DNA of 64,000 nucleotides, taken from positions 124,001-188,000 of the forward strand of contig JAEPON010000006.1 of NCBI GenBank assembly GCA_017642895.1, in the 5' to 3' direction. Source of the stretch: Roseitalea sp. GTDB taxonomy: Bacteria > Pseudomonadota > Alphaproteobacteria > Rhizobiales > Rhizobiaceae. A model generated the notes under the pieces. The model was not told the origin of the DNA. It was given only the letters and a program-made list of their open reading frames with translations, and ran no database searches. A program made the translations under genes and the position numbers. Below are positions 1 through 8,489 of this stretch, in pieces; position 1 is the stretch's first letter; each line of letters starts with the position of its first letter.

Positions 1-1075
1 CTTCCAGCGTCTCGGCGGTCTCGTTGTCGAGACCGACGATGAATTGCGCCTCGGTGAAGATGTCGGCGTCGCGCAGAAGCTTGATCGCCCGCTTGTTGTC
101 GGCGACTTTTGTCTCCTTGTTGAACTGGTCGAGCTTCATCTGCGCGGCTGCCTCGGTGCCGAGCGAGACATGCACAAGGCCGGCCTTGCGGTAGAGCGGC
201 AGCAGTTCTTCATCGCGCAATATGTCGGTGACGCGCGTGTTGATGCCCCATTTGATCCTGTCGGGCAGGCCGCGCGCGATTAGTTCCTCGCAAAACTCGA
301 TGAACTTCTTGCGGTTGATGGTCGGCTCCTCGTCGGCAAGGATGAAGAAGCCAACGCCGTGATCGTTGACCAGCGTTTCGATCTCATCGACGACCGCCTT
401 GGGATCGCGGACGCGATAGTCGCGCCAAAATTTCCACTGCGAGCAGAAAGAGCAGGTGAACGGGCAGCCGCGTGCCATGTTGGGGATCGCCACCTTCACG
501 CCGAGCGGCACGTAGATGTATTTGTTCCATTCGAGCAGCGACCAGTCCGGCTCGATGGCATCGAGGTTCTTCACCGTCGGCGCGGCGGGGGTGGCGACGA
601 TCTGCTCGCCGTCGCGGAAGGCCAGCCCCTTGATCTGATCTCGTCCGGCCGGCCAGCGCCCCTGATCGACAGCGGCGACGAACTCGGCGAAAATTTCCTC
701 GCCCTCGCCGCGTACGATCACATCGACCCATGGCGCCTCCGACAGGACCTGCTTGTACATGAAGGTGGCGTGCACGCCGCCGAGCACACGCACAGCCTTT
801 GGGCAGACCTGCTGGGCGATCTTCAAGACATTTTCGGCGACATAGATGGACGGGGTGATGGCGGTTGTGCCGACAATATCGGGTTGCAGATCGGCCAGCT
901 TCTTGCCCAGATCGACATCGTCGATCTCGTTGGTCATGGCGTCGATGAAGGTGACCTTGTCAAAGCCCGCCTTCTTCAAAGAGCCCGCCAGATAGGCGAC
1001 CCAGGCCGGTGGCCAGTTGCCGGCGATTTCCGCCCCGCCCGAGTGATAGTTCGGATGAACAAGTACGACATGCAT
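1..1075 (-). CDS. bchE: Anaerobic Mg-protoporphyrin IX monomethyl ester oxidative cyclase BchE (5' part)
   Basis: Radical SAM, cobalamin-binding enzyme that forms the isocyclic ring of bacteriochlorophyll without oxygen. The first 358 codons are present and the gene runs off the left edge. The N-terminus ([20 protein letters not shown]) is the characteristic BchE start. The B12-binding-like domain spans about residues 1-150. The radical SAM cluster motif CPFTCSFC follows at 204-211, then a [13 protein letters not shown] stretch typical of BchE. The ATG at 1075 has a strong GGGAGG ribosome site at 1083-1088. The family call rests on remembered similarity to Rhodobacter BchE along the whole visible length. 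Promoter operators are listed separately. No other photosynthesis gene lies in the window, so this may be the edge of a photosynthesis cluster that continues leftwards. Confidence 0.95.
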   Translation of the reverse strand, partial: MHVVLVHPNYHSGGAEIAGNWPPAWVAYLAGSLKKAGFDKVTFIDAMTNEIDDVDLGKKLADLQPDIVGTTAITPSIYVAENVLKIAQQVCPKAVRVLGGVHATFMYKQVLSEAPWVDVIVRGEGEEIFAEFVAAVDQGRWPAGRDQIKGLAFRDGEQIVATPAAPTVKNLDAIEPDWSLLEWNKYIYVPLGVKVAIPNMARGCPFTCSFCSQWKFWRDYRVRDPKAVVDEIETLVNDHGVGFFILADEEPTINRKKFIEFCEELIARGLPDRIKWGINTRVTDILRDEELLPLYRKAGLVHVSLGTEAAAQMKLDQFNKETKVADNKRAIKLLRDADIFTEAQFIVGLDNETAETLE

Positions 1076-1115
1076 GGCGGGCCTCCCGACGTTTGCGGGA
1101 AGCGTATCTCTGAAC

Positions 1116-1133
1116 TGTCAATTTTAATTGACA
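1116..1133. promoter_or_regulatory. PpsR/CrtJ operator upstream of bchE
   Basis: TGTCAATTTTAATTGACA is a perfect 18-bp palindrome matching TGT-N12-ACA, the binding motif of the light- and redox-responsive repressor PpsR/CrtJ of purple bacteria. It lies 41 bp upstream of the bchE start. It is the only full TGT-N12-ACA site I found between bchE and the divergent transporter gene. Confidence 0.85.
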
Positions 1134-1141
1134 TAAATCAA
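1128..1141. promoter_or_regulatory. FNR/FnrL-type box overlapping the PpsR site
   Basis: TTGACATAAATCAA matches the anaerobox TTGAT-N4-ATCAA at nine of ten defined positions. It shares six bases (1128-1133) with the PpsR palindrome. If FnrL acts at -41.5, transcription would begin near 1093 with a weak -10 (TACGCT, minus strand) at 1101-1106. The PpsR site would then cover the -35 region. The geometry is inference; the motif match is seen directly. Confidence 0.7.
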
Positions 1142-1244
1142 CGTCAACTCTTTTGGGCATTAGGAGCAATCGGTGCAATTCTCCGCTTGACCGGCCGGGC
1201 GTTCCGGCGCATCGCGCGGCGTCTGTTTGTTGAGCGCTTCGACG

Positions 1245-2141
1245 ATGTTCGTTTATGAGATCGCCGCACTGGCGGCCGCCACCGTCTGGGCGCTGACCGG
1301 GCTCGTCTCGGTAGCGCCGGCCCGTCATCTGGGCGCCATCGCGTTCAACCGGCTGCGCATGGCAATGGTTTTCGCCATGCTGGCGGTCTGGGTCACGCTG
1401 ACCGGCACCTGGAACACGTTGTCAGGCGATGTGTTCTGGCCGCTGGTCTGGTCCGGTCTGGTCGGCATCTTCCTGGGCGACACGGCGCTGTTTGTGACCA
1501 TGAACAGGCTTGGACCGCGCCGCACGGGCATCTTGTTTTCGGTGAACGCGCCGATGTCGGTCGTGCTGGGTTGGATCGTCCTGGGCGAGACGCTGTCGGC
1601 GGTGACCCTTGCCGGCATCGTCATCGCCATGGCCGGCGTCGTACTCGCCATCGTTTTCGGCAAGCGCAAGGACCAATTGCACCAATGGGAAAGCGTGACC
1701 GGGCCGCTCTGGATCGGCGTCGCGTTCGGTCTGGCGGCGGCGCTGTGCCAGTCCGTCGGCGCACTCATCGCGCGCCCGGTCATGGAGAGCGGCCTTGTCG
1801 ATCCGGCGGCGGCCTCGGCGGTGCGGATCGGCGTGGCCGCGCTGTGCCTGACCGTTTTGATGCAGGTTCCGGTGGCAGCGGTGCGCCAGGTCAATCCGCT
1901 GACCCGGAGCATCGCCGGCTATACGGCCTTGTCGGGCTTTCTGGCGATGGCGCTCGGCATGACGTTCCTGCTCTTTGCCCTGTCGGGCGGCGAGGTGGGC
2001 ATCGTCACGACGCTTTCGGCGACGACGCCGGCGATCATGCTGCCGCTCCTTTGGTGGCGGACGCGGGAAATGCCGGCCGCCGGTGCATGGATCGGTGCCA
2101 CGCTCGTCATTGTCGGCAGCGCGCTGATCTTTGCGGGCTAG
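1245..2141 (+). CDS. EamA/DMT-superfamily transporter
   Basis: Inner-membrane drug/metabolite transporter family protein of about 298 residues with roughly ten hydrophobic segments in two EamA repeats. The first repeat ends near GIVIAMAGVVLAIVFGKRKD and the second near GATLVIVGSALIFAG. Substrate is unknown. I chose the ATG at 1245. An in-frame TTG at 1227 would add six residues. It is divergent from bchE, so the region 1076-1244 holds both promoters. Its stop overlaps the 3' end of the convergent permease gene by four bases. Confidence 0.8.
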   Translation: MFVYEIAALAAATVWALTGLVSVAPARHLGAIAFNRLRMAMVFAMLAVWVTLTGTWNTLSGDVFWPLVWSGLVGIFLGDTALFVTMNRLGPRRTGILFSVNAPMSVVLGWIVLGETLSAVTLAGIVIAMAGVVLAIVFGKRKDQLHQWESVTGPLWIGVAFGLAAALCQSVGALIARPVMESGLVDPAAASAVRIGVAALCLTVLMQVPVAAVRQVNPLTRSIAGYTALSGFLAMALGMTFLLFALSGGEVGIVTTLSATTPAIMLPLLWWRTREMPAAGAWIGATLVIVGSALIFAG

Positions 2142-2965
2142 TGCTGCTGGCTCTTGCGCAGCCGCTTTTCTAGCTGCCGCAGCGCCAGCGACAGGCCGAT
2201 CGTCAAAATGAGATAGATGTAGGCGACGATCGAATATGTCTCGAAAAAGCGGAACGAGCCGGACGCATAAACCTTGCCCATCTGGGTGATGTCGGCGACG
2301 CCGAGCACCGAGACGAGCGATGAATCCTTGACCATGGCTACGAAATCATTGCCGAGCGGCGGCAGGATGGTGCGGATCGCCTGCGGGAAGACGATGAAAC
2401 GAAAACGCTGGACGCGGTTGAGACCAAGCGCCTCGGCCGCCTCGATCTGCCCCTTGTCGACAGCCAGAATACCAGCGCGGAACACTTCGGCGATGAAGGC
2501 CGAATAGCCGATCATCAGTGCCAGGATCGCCCGCCACAAAAGCGAGATGTCGCGCACCAGAAGCGGCTCCATCCAGCCGGCCTGCTGCGCGGGCCATGTC
2601 ACGGCGTTGATCAGCCAGACAAGACCGGGCGCACCGACAAAGGCGATGTAGAACAAGAGCACGATGATCGGGATGCCGCGGATGACTTCGACATAAAAGC
2701 GGGCGATCTGTCTGAGGACGATCGAGTTCGACAGCGCCATCAGCGCCAGAAGAAGACCCAGAAGGCTGGCCATGGCAAAGCCGACAAGCGTAACAAAGAC
2801 AGTGATCTGCACGCCGCGCCAGACCGTGCGGAAGACCTGGGTGTAGAGGTCGTTGGTGGCGATCAGGATGGCAAGCCCGATGCCGATCACCGCCAGCGCC
2901 ACCAGCCACCATGGAAAGTCGCCGTCGGGCGCATCTTGCGAGGGTTCGGGCGGCAAGGCGGTCAT
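2138..2965 (-). CDS. Polar amino acid ABC transporter permease (HisM/GlnP family)
   Basis: Inner-membrane permease of 275 residues with an N-terminal hydrophobic segment (about 19-40) and the usual permease core. The cytoplasmic EAA loop is visible as EAAEALGLNRVQRFRFIVFPQ and contacts the ATPase. It is one of the HisM-type permeases that form homo- or heterodimers. It is encoded downstream of, and in the same direction as, the binding-protein gene at 3304-4110, which suggests one transporter. No ATP-binding subunit gene is present nearby. The ATG at 2965 is the first in-frame start. Confidence 0.88.
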   Translation of the reverse strand: MTALPPEPSQDAPDGDFPWWLVALAVIGIGLAILIATNDLYTQVFRTVWRGVQITVFVTLVGFAMASLLGLLLALMALSNSIVLRQIARFYVEVIRGIPIIVLLFYIAFVGAPGLVWLINAVTWPAQQAGWMEPLLVRDISLLWRAILALMIGYSAFIAEVFRAGILAVDKGQIEAAEALGLNRVQRFRFIVFPQAIRTILPPLGNDFVAMVKDSSLVSVLGVADITQMGKVYASGSFRFFETYSIVAYIYLILTIGLSLALRQLEKRLRKSQQH

Positions 2966-3024
2966 CGGATTTGCCAGCGGCTCGGGGATTTCATAGAGCG
3001 CCGTTGTGGGCGGAGGGAAAAGAC

Positions 3025-3228
3025 GTGTCCAGAATCGTATGGGTGATCATCGCGTTCGGCATCTTTTACCTGTTCTACGGCGCGAAGGTCTTTTCGCCGC
3101 GATGGCATTGGGATCAGGTCAAGCGCATGGCGCGCAACGAGCCGACCTTTTCATCGCTGGTCACGATCACGCTGGCGCTGCTGATCGCATTCGTCTTGGT
3201 GACCTATGTCCGCACGGTGACGGGTTGA
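3025..3228 (+). CDS. Small two-helix membrane protein, unknown function
   Basis: A 67-residue protein with two strongly hydrophobic segments, residues 4-20 (IVWVIIAFGIFYLFYGA) and about 44-62, separated by a basic loop (PRWHWDQVKRMARNE). The GTG start at 3025 is chosen because a good ribosome site (GGAGGG, 3012-3017) sits seven bases upstream. Longer readings upstream lack hydrophobic character. The gene occupies the gap between the ABC permease and binding-protein genes, on the opposite strand. I do not recognise the family. Confidence 0.65.
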   Translation: MSRIVWVIIAFGIFYLFYGAKVFSPRWHWDQVKRMARNEPTFSSLVTITLALLIAFVLVTYVRTVTG

Positions 3229-3303
3229 CCAGCGGTTCGCGCGAGGCACAGGCCGGCACACACGCGATGCGCGCGCCGGCCGGGCGCGAGAAACGTCTAC
3301 AGC

Positions 3304-4110
3304 CTATTGGCCCAGCGAATATTCCAGGAACCATTTGGTGTTCAGCGCGTCCAGCGTGCCGTCCGCTTCCATGGAGGCGATGGCCGCATTGATCGGTGCA
3401 ACCAGATCGGAGCCCTTGGGGAAGATGAAGCCGAAATCCTCGGTGCCGAGCGGTTCGCCCACGAGTTTGAGCGCGCCGTCGGAGGCGTTCACATAGCCTT
3501 CGCCGGCCGTGCCGTCGGTCAGAACGACATCGACATCGCCGGTGCGCAGGGCCTGAACCGAGGCGCCGAAAGTTTCGAACAGCTTGATGCGCGGATTGGC
3601 TTCGTCTCCGTCGAGCATGTCGTAGACGGCAACATAGAACGGCGTCGTGCCAGGCTGGGCGCCCACAAGGCCGTCGTCAAAAGCCGCAAAGCTCGGCGCG
3701 TCGGCAAAGCGTTCCTCGTCGCCGCGCACCAGCATGAACATCTGGCTGGTCATGTATTTGTCGGAGAAGTCGACCTTCTCCATCCGGTCCTCGCGGATGG
3801 TGATGCCGGTCATGCCGACATCATACTGGCCGTCGGAGACCGCCTGGATCATCGCGTCCCAGGAGATGTTCTGATATTCGATCGTCGCGTTCAGCCGCTC
3901 GCCGATCTCTGCCATGGCATCATATTCCCAGCCGATCTGCTCGCCGGTGGCCGGATCGAGGAATTGCAGCGGCGGATAAGCGTTTTCGGTCACCACCGTG
4001 ATCGTGCGGCCTTCCAGATCGGGCAGGTCCATCGCCATCGCACCGGTCGCCGCGCCGGCCGCCATCATTGTTGCGGCCGCTGCCGTCATAATCCATCGCC
4101 GTGTGAACAT
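3304..4110 (-). CDS. Amino-acid ABC transporter periplasmic substrate-binding protein
   Basis: Periplasmic binding protein of 268 residues (SBP_bac_3 family). An N-terminal signal peptide ([20 protein letters not shown], cut near AMA) is followed by a mature protein starting at about [13 protein letters not shown]. Motifs such as [24 protein letters not shown] and [19 protein letters not shown] are typical of polar amino acid binding proteins. The start at 4110 is preceded by AGGGAGT. It is likely the ligand-binding subunit for the permease at 2138-2965. The ligand cannot be set from sequence alone. Confidence 0.88.
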   Translation of the reverse strand: MFTRRWIMTAAAATMMAAGAATGAMAMDLPDLEGRTITVVTENAYPPLQFLDPATGEQIGWEYDAMAEIGERLNATIEYQNISWDAMIQAVSDGQYDVGMTGITIREDRMEKVDFSDKYMTSQMFMLVRGDEERFADAPSFAAFDDGLVGAQPGTTPFYVAVYDMLDGDEANPRIKLFETFGASVQALRTGDVDVVLTDGTAGEGYVNASDGALKLVGEPLGTEDFGFIFPKGSDLVAPINAAIASMEADGTLDALNTKWFLEYSLGQ

Positions 4111-4221
4111 CGCGCTTACTCCCTGTCGCATTGTGAGGCACCCCGTCCGGGGAGCCGGACGGGCAAACCACGACAGTGGCCCGGAAACGGGTGGCAGGCA
4201 AGGGCGTCTTGTGCGGTGCCG

Positions 4222-4253
4222 CAAACGAAAAGGCGGACCGTTTGGCCCGCCTT
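4222..4253 (-). terminator. Rho-independent terminator after rplS
   Basis: On the minus strand an AAGGCGG stem closes over a short loop with CCGCCTT, followed by TTTTCGTTT. It lies about 45 bases past the rplS stop and would end the rimM-trmD-rplS transcript before the binding-protein gene. Confidence 0.75.
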
Positions 4254-4296
4254 CACCTCGTCCACCGCCTGCGCGGTTATGCGATCGGCCTGCGCC

Positions 4297-4842
4297 TTAT
4301 TCCTTGGCGTCCGCTTCGGCGCCGGCTGCGGCTTCCGCCTCGGCGGCCTTTGCGGCTTCGGCTGCTTCCTCGGCTGCCTTTTCGGCGGCGAGGGCCTGGG
4401 CAGCAGCAACCTTCTCGGCTTCGATGCGGGCGCGCTCTTCGGCCAGTGCCTGGCGCTCGGCCTCGTTCAGCTTGCGGGCGCGGGCGCCGGTGTTTTCTGC
4501 GATGCGGGCCTTTTTGCCGCGCAGGCCGCGCATGTAATAGAGCTTGGCGCGGCGGACCTTGCCGCGGCGGACGACCTCGACGGCTTCGACCAGCGGCGAG
4601 AACAGCGGGAAGACGCGCTCGACGCCTTCACCGTAGGAAATCTTGCGCACGGTGAAGTTCTCGTTGAGGCCCGACCCGGCCCGGGCGATGCACACGCCTT
4701 CATAGGCCTGAAGACGGGTGCGCTTCCCTTCGGTCACGCGAACCTGAACGCGCACGGTGTCACCGGGCGAAAAATCGGGAAAGGTGCGCTTTTCGCTGAT
4801 CTTGGCGGCCTGCTCGGCCTCGAGCTGACGGATGATGTCCAT
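4297..4842 (-). CDS. rplS: 50S ribosomal protein bL19
   Basis: Ribosomal protein at the 30S-50S interface. The L19 core covers residues 1-120 ([64 protein letters not shown]). It is followed by an alanine/glutamate-rich tail of about 60 residues, likely helical, which makes 181 residues against about 115 in E. coli. The ATG at 4842 (ribosome site AAGGAC) is chosen over an upstream ATG because bL19 begins there. It is the last gene of the rimM-trmD-rplS group. Confidence 0.95.
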   Translation of the reverse strand: MDIIRQLEAEQAAKISEKRTFPDFSPGDTVRVQVRVTEGKRTRLQAYEGVCIARAGSGLNENFTVRKISYGEGVERVFPLFSPLVEAVEVVRRGKVRRAKLYYMRGLRGKKARIAENTGARARKLNEAERQALAEERARIEAEKVAAAQALAAEKAAEEAAEAAKAAEAEAAAGAEADAKE

Positions 4843-5034
4843 CTCGACTGTCCTTTTGTTCTTTTGAACCGCCAGAGCGCTCGCTTGGGTGCACAATCGC
4901 CGAAGGTACGGTCTCATCGTGCGGCCTGATCCGGATTTCGTCCCGGACCGGAGCGGTGGTCATGCCCGTAGTTGCTGTAAAGACTTCGGTTTGCCCGAAA
5001 TTCCGGGCGCTCTTACAGCACGCGCGGGGTTTTG

Positions 5035-5748
5035 TCACCCGTGCGATGGCGGTTTTTTGCGTGCCCGCGCCTGCCAGAGATCGGGCCGCCGCTCTCGTGT
5101 GAGATGCTCGGCCTGCTCGCGCCGCCACGCCTCGATCTTCGCATGATTGCCCGATGTCAGCACATCCGGAACCGTCCGCCCTTCCCACTCCGACGGTCGT
5201 GTATAGTGCGGGTGTTCCAGCAGGCCGGTCTCGAAGCTCTCGGTCTGCCCCGACACGGCATTGCCCATCACGCCGGGAAGGAGGCGGACGATCGCATCGA
5301 GGAGCACCTGCGCGGCGACCTCGCCGCCCGACAGGACATAGTCCCCGATCGACACTTCCGTGAGTTGCCGTGCCCCGATCACACGCTCGTCGACGCCCTC
5401 GAACCGCCCGCAGACGATGACGGCGCCGGGCCCAGTGGCCAGATTGCGAACCATCTCTTGGGTGAGGGGTTTGCCCCGCGGGCTCATCAGGAGGCGCGGG
5501 CGGTCGTCGTCGGCTGGCGACACATGATCGATGGCTCTGGCGAGGATATCGGGCCGCAGGACCATGCCGGCGCCGCCACCGGCCGGCGTGTCGTCGACGC
5601 TGCGATGCCTGTCGGTGGCGAAATCACGGATCTGCGTGATATCGAGCGACCATGCCCCGGATTTGAGCGCCTTGCCGGCCAGCGCCTGCCCCAGCGTGCC
5701 GGGAAACATGTCCGGATAGAGCGTCAGGACGGATGCCTCGAAACTCAT
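5035..5748 (-). CDS. trmD: tRNA (guanine37-N1)-methyltransferase TrmD
   Basis: SPOUT-class methyltransferase that puts m1G at position 37 of tRNAs and prevents +1 frameshifting. It has 237 residues. Motifs are [12 protein letters not shown] (52-63), [11 protein letters not shown] (113-123) and the knot loop GDYVLSGGE (135-143) that binds S-adenosylmethionine. Its ATG overlaps the rimM stop by four bases (ATGA), showing translational coupling. rplS lies 192 bp downstream. Confidence 0.96.
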   Translation of the reverse strand: MSFEASVLTLYPDMFPGTLGQALAGKALKSGAWSLDITQIRDFATDRHRSVDDTPAGGGAGMVLRPDILARAIDHVSPADDDRPRLLMSPRGKPLTQEMVRNLATGPGAVIVCGRFEGVDERVIGARQLTEVSIGDYVLSGGEVAAQVLLDAIVRLLPGVMGNAVSGQTESFETGLLEHPHYTRPSEWEGRTVPDVLTSGNHAKIEAWRREQAEHLTRERRPDLWQARARKKPPSHG

Positions 5749-6290
5749 GACGCTTCATCCTCTTCGGGCCGGGCGACGATCTCACCGGGCGGCACAAGCG
5801 TCAGGCGCCCGGCATCCATCTCGATCTCGGGCACGACCGCTCGGGTGAACGGATAGAGTTCGGTGCGGCCGCCGCCGGCCAAGCGCACTTCGATCATGTC
5901 GTCGGCGCCGAAATTGTGAACCGCGGTTACGCGTCCGATCGGCGCGCCGTCCGCCCCAACCGCCTCCAGCCCGACCAGATCGTCGATGAAGAATTCATCC
6001 TCCGCCAGATCGTTGTCCGGGAGCTTCGACCGGTCGACAAAGAGTTCGGTTCCGTTGAGTGCTTCGGCTGCTTGGCGGCCGTTGACCTGTTTGAAGCGGA
6101 CGACGACCACGGTCTTGGACGGCCGGATGCCCGTTATCTCGAGGGCATTGCCATCCCTGTCGAAGAGCGGGCCATAGTCGCCGAGCGCCATCGGGTCGCC
6201 GGTATGTGATTTGACACGCACTTCGCCGCGCACGCCATGGGGCGCGCCGATCACGCCCATCAGGACGGGGTTGGCCGGTTTCGTGCTCAT
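5745..6290 (-). CDS. rimM: 16S rRNA processing/ribosome maturation factor RimM
   Basis: Assists maturation of the 30S head and binds uS19. The 181-residue protein has the N-terminal RimM domain ([20 protein letters not shown]) and a C-terminal PRC-barrel ([17 protein letters not shown] to [22 protein letters not shown]). The ATG at 6290 matches the usual N-terminus. A longer in-frame start exists at 6329. It heads rimM-trmD-rplS, but rpsP and ffh, which normally precede it, are absent. The divergent xerC gene lies upstream instead. Confidence 0.93.
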   Translation of the reverse strand: MSTKPANPVLMGVIGAPHGVRGEVRVKSHTGDPMALGDYGPLFDRDGNALEITGIRPSKTVVVVRFKQVNGRQAAEALNGTELFVDRSKLPDNDLAEDEFFIDDLVGLEAVGADGAPIGRVTAVHNFGADDMIEVRLAGGGRTELYPFTRAVVPEIEMDAGRLTLVPPGEIVARPEEDEAS

Positions 6291-6386
6291 GGGTGTGCGA
6301 TAATCGCTTTTGCGCGGCGCGCCAAGCACCGCGCCGGCGCCGCTGCGTCAAGCAAGCGGTAACCGGGCCGGCCTAGACTGCACCCC

Positions 6387-7325
6387 ATGACCAAAGCGCT
6401 TCTGCCCGCACGACCGGACCTGATCGCCGCGCGCAAGGCGTGGCTGCAAAAGCTTGCGGGCGAACGGCGGCTGGCGGCCAACACGGTCGAGGCTTATGAG
6501 CGCGACACGCGGCAGTTCCTCAACTTTCTCGCCGACCATCAGGGTGGGCCGCCCGGCGTGAAACAGATCGCCAATCTCAAGCCGATGGATCTGCGCGCCT
6601 TTCTGACGCGGCGCCGTGCGCAAGGTGCGGGCACGCGGTCGCTGGGCCGCAACCTTGCGGCGGTGCGCTCCTTCCTGCGCCATCTGGAAAAAGAGGGGTT
6701 GGCCAACGCGGCGGCGGCCACCGCGATGCGCGCGCCACGACAGCCCAAATCCCTGCCCAAGCCGCTGACGGCCGCCGATGCCGTGCGCGCGGTCAATGCC
6801 GATGAACAGCTTAATGAAGACCCCTGGATTCGTGCCCGGAACGCGGCGGTGCTGACGCTTCTTTACGGCTGCGGGCTGCGCATCGGCGAGGCACTGTCGC
6901 TCGATGGCGGCGATCTGCGCGACCGGTCGGCCCGCTCGATCGCGGTGACCGGCAAGGGTGGAAAGACGCGCACCGTGCCGCTTTTGCCGATCGTCTTCGA
7001 AGCCGTTGACGCCTATTGCAATCTTTGCCCCTATGATCTTTCGTCTGGTGCGCCCCTGTTCCGCGGTGCACGGGGCGGCGCGCTCCAGCCGGCCGTGCTG
7101 CAACGTGACATGCGGCGCCTGCGCGGCGCGCTGGGCCTGCCCGAGACGGCGACGCCGCACGCGCTGCGCCATTCATTCGCGACGCATCTTCTGGGTTCGG
7201 GCGGCGATCTGCGGACCATCCAGGAGTTGCTGGGCCATGCCAGCCTGTCGACAACGCAGATCTATACGGGCGTCGATTCGCAACGCCTTCTCGAGGCATG
7301 GCGCGCTGCCCACCCCCGCGCGTGA
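6387..7325 (+). CDS. xerC: Tyrosine recombinase XerC
   Basis: Site-specific recombinase that resolves chromosome dimers at dif with XerD. It has 312 residues. The N-terminal SAM-like DNA-binding domain spans about 10-110 and the catalytic domain about 125-310. The catalytic set is complete: R165 (YGCGLRIGEAL), K190 (TGKGGK), H258 and R261 (HALRH), H284 (LLGHAS) and the nucleophile Y293 (TTQIYT). Family features fit a chromosomal Xer protein, not a phage or integron integrase. No mobile element borders it. Assignment as XerC over XerD is the likelier reading. Confidence 0.88.
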   Translation: MTKALLPARPDLIAARKAWLQKLAGERRLAANTVEAYERDTRQFLNFLADHQGGPPGVKQIANLKPMDLRAFLTRRRAQGAGTRSLGRNLAAVRSFLRHLEKEGLANAAAATAMRAPRQPKSLPKPLTAADAVRAVNADEQLNEDPWIRARNAAVLTLLYGCGLRIGEALSLDGGDLRDRSARSIAVTGKGGKTRTVPLLPIVFEAVDAYCNLCPYDLSSGAPLFRGARGGALQPAVLQRDMRRLRGALGLPETATPHALRHSFATHLLGSGGDLRTIQELLGHASLSTTQIYTGVDSQRLLEAWRAAHPRA

Positions 7326-7396
7326 CGGCTGCGTTGTCGCGCTGTTAACGATCGCGTTTAACGGAAACGTCGTCACTGGCCGTTAATCTAGTGCGC

Positions 7397-8482
7397 ATGA
7401 CCAGTCCTGCCTTCCACGCCGCCACGCTCGCCGACAGGCTGAGCGGTCCCGCCCTGAAACTGATCGCCGCGATCAACATCACGTTCGCCGCGCTCCTTTT
7501 GGTGACGATCATGGCGGTTGGCGCGCGTGCCCAAGACGCCGCCCTGCCCGCCTGCACCGGCGTCAACCTGCTCGAAGAACTCGCCCAGACCGATCCCGAT
7601 GCGCATCGCGCGGTTTTGGCTGAAGGCGCCGAAGCACTCAATGGCGATGCCATCCTGTTCCGGATCGAAAAGGACGGTGCGGCGCCGTCTTTTCTTTTCG
7701 GCACGATGCACATGACCGATCCGCGCGTCACCGAACTGCCGGCCTTCGCGCAGGACGCCTTCGACGCGTCGGACATTCTTGTCATCGAGACGACGGAGAT
7801 TCTCGATCCGGCCAAGTCCCAGATGGCGTTGCTCGCCCGGCCGGAACTGACCATGTTCACGACCGACGAACGGATCAGCGATTTTCTGGGCACCGAAGAT
7901 GAAGCCATCTTGCGTGACGGGCTCGCGCGTCGCGGATTGCAACTGGCGCTGGTCGACCGGATGAAGCCGTGGCTGGTTTCCGCCATGGTGGCGCTGCCCG
8001 AATGCGAGATGGCACGCAAGCAGGCGGGCCAGCCGATCCTCGATATCGCGCTGGCCGAGCGGGCGGAAGCCGCCGGCAAGACCGTGGTCGGTCTTGAAAC
8101 CATTGTCGAACAGCTCGAAGCCATGGCCTCCTTGCCGATGGCGTTTCACGTGCGTGGTCTTGTCGAAACGATCGCGCTCGGTGATCGCATCGACGATGTG
8201 ATCGAGACGATGATCGCGCTTTATGATGATGGCCGGACCGGGCTGGTCTGGCCGGTGCTCCGGGTCTTCACGCCCGAGGCCGTCAGCGATGATGGCGGTT
8301 ATGCCGCGTTCGAACAGACGATGGTGACGGCACGCAATCACACCATGGCCGAGCGTTCGCTGCCCTTACTGGAGGCGGGTGGCGCCTTCATCGCGGTCGG
8401 TGCGCTGCACCTGCCGGGCGAAGAGGGGCTGGCCAGGCTCTATGAGAATGCCGGCTACACGGTGACGCCGGTGTACGAGTGA
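7397..8482 (+). CDS. TraB/GumN family protein, secreted or membrane-anchored
   Basis: 361-residue member of the TraB/GumN (ChaN/Tiki-like) family, whose animal relatives are metalloproteases. The bacterial role is not settled. A hydrophobic signal or anchor spans about 20-42 and may be cut near GARA. The family signatures are the GTMHMTD motif after the first strand and GALHLPGEEGL near the C-terminus, carrying the conserved GxxH pair. The ATG at 7397 is preferred; a GTG two codons upstream is equally in frame. It stands alone between xerC and the convergent rlmN. Confidence 0.8.
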   Translation: MTSPAFHAATLADRLSGPALKLIAAINITFAALLLVTIMAVGARAQDAALPACTGVNLLEELAQTDPDAHRAVLAEGAEALNGDAILFRIEKDGAAPSFLFGTMHMTDPRVTELPAFAQDAFDASDILVIETTEILDPAKSQMALLARPELTMFTTDERISDFLGTEDEAILRDGLARRGLQLALVDRMKPWLVSAMVALPECEMARKQAGQPILDIALAERAEAAGKTVVGLETIVEQLEAMASLPMAFHVRGLVETIALGDRIDDVIETMIALYDDGRTGLVWPVLRVFTPEAVSDDGGYAAFEQTMVTARNHTMAERSLPLLEAGGAFIAVGALHLPGEEGLARLYENAGYTVTPVYE

Positions 8483-8489
8483 TTTCCTG

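Noticed and set aside
359..1258. Plus-strand open frame of 299 codons opposite bchE
   Set aside because: It is antisense to a very strong BchE match, has no recognisable domain, and is typical of GC-rich third-codon shadows.
3307..4929. Plus-strand open frame of 540 codons
   Set aside because: It lies opposite the binding-protein and rplS genes and reads as low-complexity His/Gly/Ala sequence.
4990..5015. Possible terminator or attenuator between trmD and rplS
   Set aside because: The GCCCG/CGGGC stem is short and has no T run; too weak to list.
6387..7325. Phage or integron integrase
   Set aside because: All catalytic residues and length fit a chromosomal XerC, and there are no att sites, cassette genes or phage genes nearby.
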